Source: JAAYXU01 sp050942555 (GTDB lineage: Bacteria; Bacillota; Clostridia; Christensenellales; UMGS416). Taken from it: a stretch of DNA of 5,582 bases. The position numbers and the translations under genes were made by a program. Under the pieces are notes generated by a model that worked only from the letters and a program-made list of their open reading frames with translations, had not been told where the DNA came from and made no database searches. Shown piece after piece: positions 5,556 to 5,582 of this stretch. The stretch lies in assembly GCA_050942555.1 (NCBI GenBank), contig JBMNNN010000140.1:1-5582 (forward strand), read 5' to 3'. Numbering within the stretch: the first letter of the stretch is position 1; every line of letters starts with the position of its first letter.

Positions 5556-5582
5556 GTCGCCCCCCGCGCGGGGGCGTGGATT
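5556..5582 (+). CRISPR. First repeat of the type I-C CRISPR array, cut by the window end
   Basis: The window ends within a repeat that begins GTCGCCCCCC and runs to GTGGATT; the usual I-C repeat has 32 nt and ends GTGGATTGAAAC, so about 5 nt are missing. A perfect 7-bp stem, CGCCCCC (5558-5564) with GGGGGCG (5570-5576), closes a 5-nt loop CGCGC. This matches the I-C hairpin geometry (repeat positions 3-9 and 15-21). Known Cas5c cutting at the 3' base of the stem would fall between 5576 and 5577 and leave an 11-nt handle starting TGGATT. With only one partial copy here the repeat cannot be confirmed by repetition; the call rests on sequence similarity and context. Confidence 0.9.

Noticed and set aside
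3..5582. A wholly new defence system
   Set aside because: Every gene matches a known type I-C Cas family in the standard order, and no unexplained gene or insertion is present.

Overview
The window holds most of a type I-C (Dvulg/Csd subtype) CRISPR-Cas locus, all on the + strand. In order it has the C-terminal part of cas5c, then cas8c, cas7c, cas4, cas1 and cas2, a leader of about 180 nt, and the first 27 nt of the first CRISPR repeat. This is the standard I-C order. The helicase-nuclease gene cas3 is expected just upstream of cas5c, outside the window. The spacers lie beyond the right edge.

The source is a moderately GC-rich bacterium. The ribosome binding sites are long and almost perfect matches to a Firmicutes-type anti-Shine-Dalgarno (AAAGGAGGTGA before cas8c, GAAAGGAGG before cas1, GGAGGTGAT before cas2). 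This favours a Firmicutes host such as a Paenibacillus- or Clostridia-like organism, but the assignment is only an inference.

Layout: 3-527 is cas5c (5' end cut by the window edge). 532-2331 is cas8c, with an in-frame internal small-subunit gene (cas11c) at 1933-2331. 2334-3377 is cas7c, 3379-4047 cas4, 4044-5078 cas1 (apparent CTG start) and 5084-5374 cas2. 5375-5555 is the leader with a sigma70-like promoter, and 5556-5582 is the partial repeat. Gaps between genes are 4, 2, 1, -4 and 5 nt, so this is one tightly coupled operon with no internal terminator or large gap.

How it works together, from known I-C biology: the leader promoter transcribes the array, and Cas5c normally cuts each repeat hairpin to give crRNAs with an 11-nt 5' handle. 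Cas5c, a Cas7c backbone, Cas8c and Cas11c form the Cascade that finds targets and recruits Cas3. Cas4, Cas1 and Cas2 select, trim and insert new spacers at the leader-repeat junction.

This is a known system, not a new one. The points worth a second look are: the cas1 start, which appears to be a CTG in a CTGA overlap; a very clear internal ribosome site for Cas11c; apparent loss of the Lys-His catalytic pair in Cas5c plus an unusual four-cysteine cluster; the absence of a ribosome site for cas4; and small inverted and tandem repeats in the leader.
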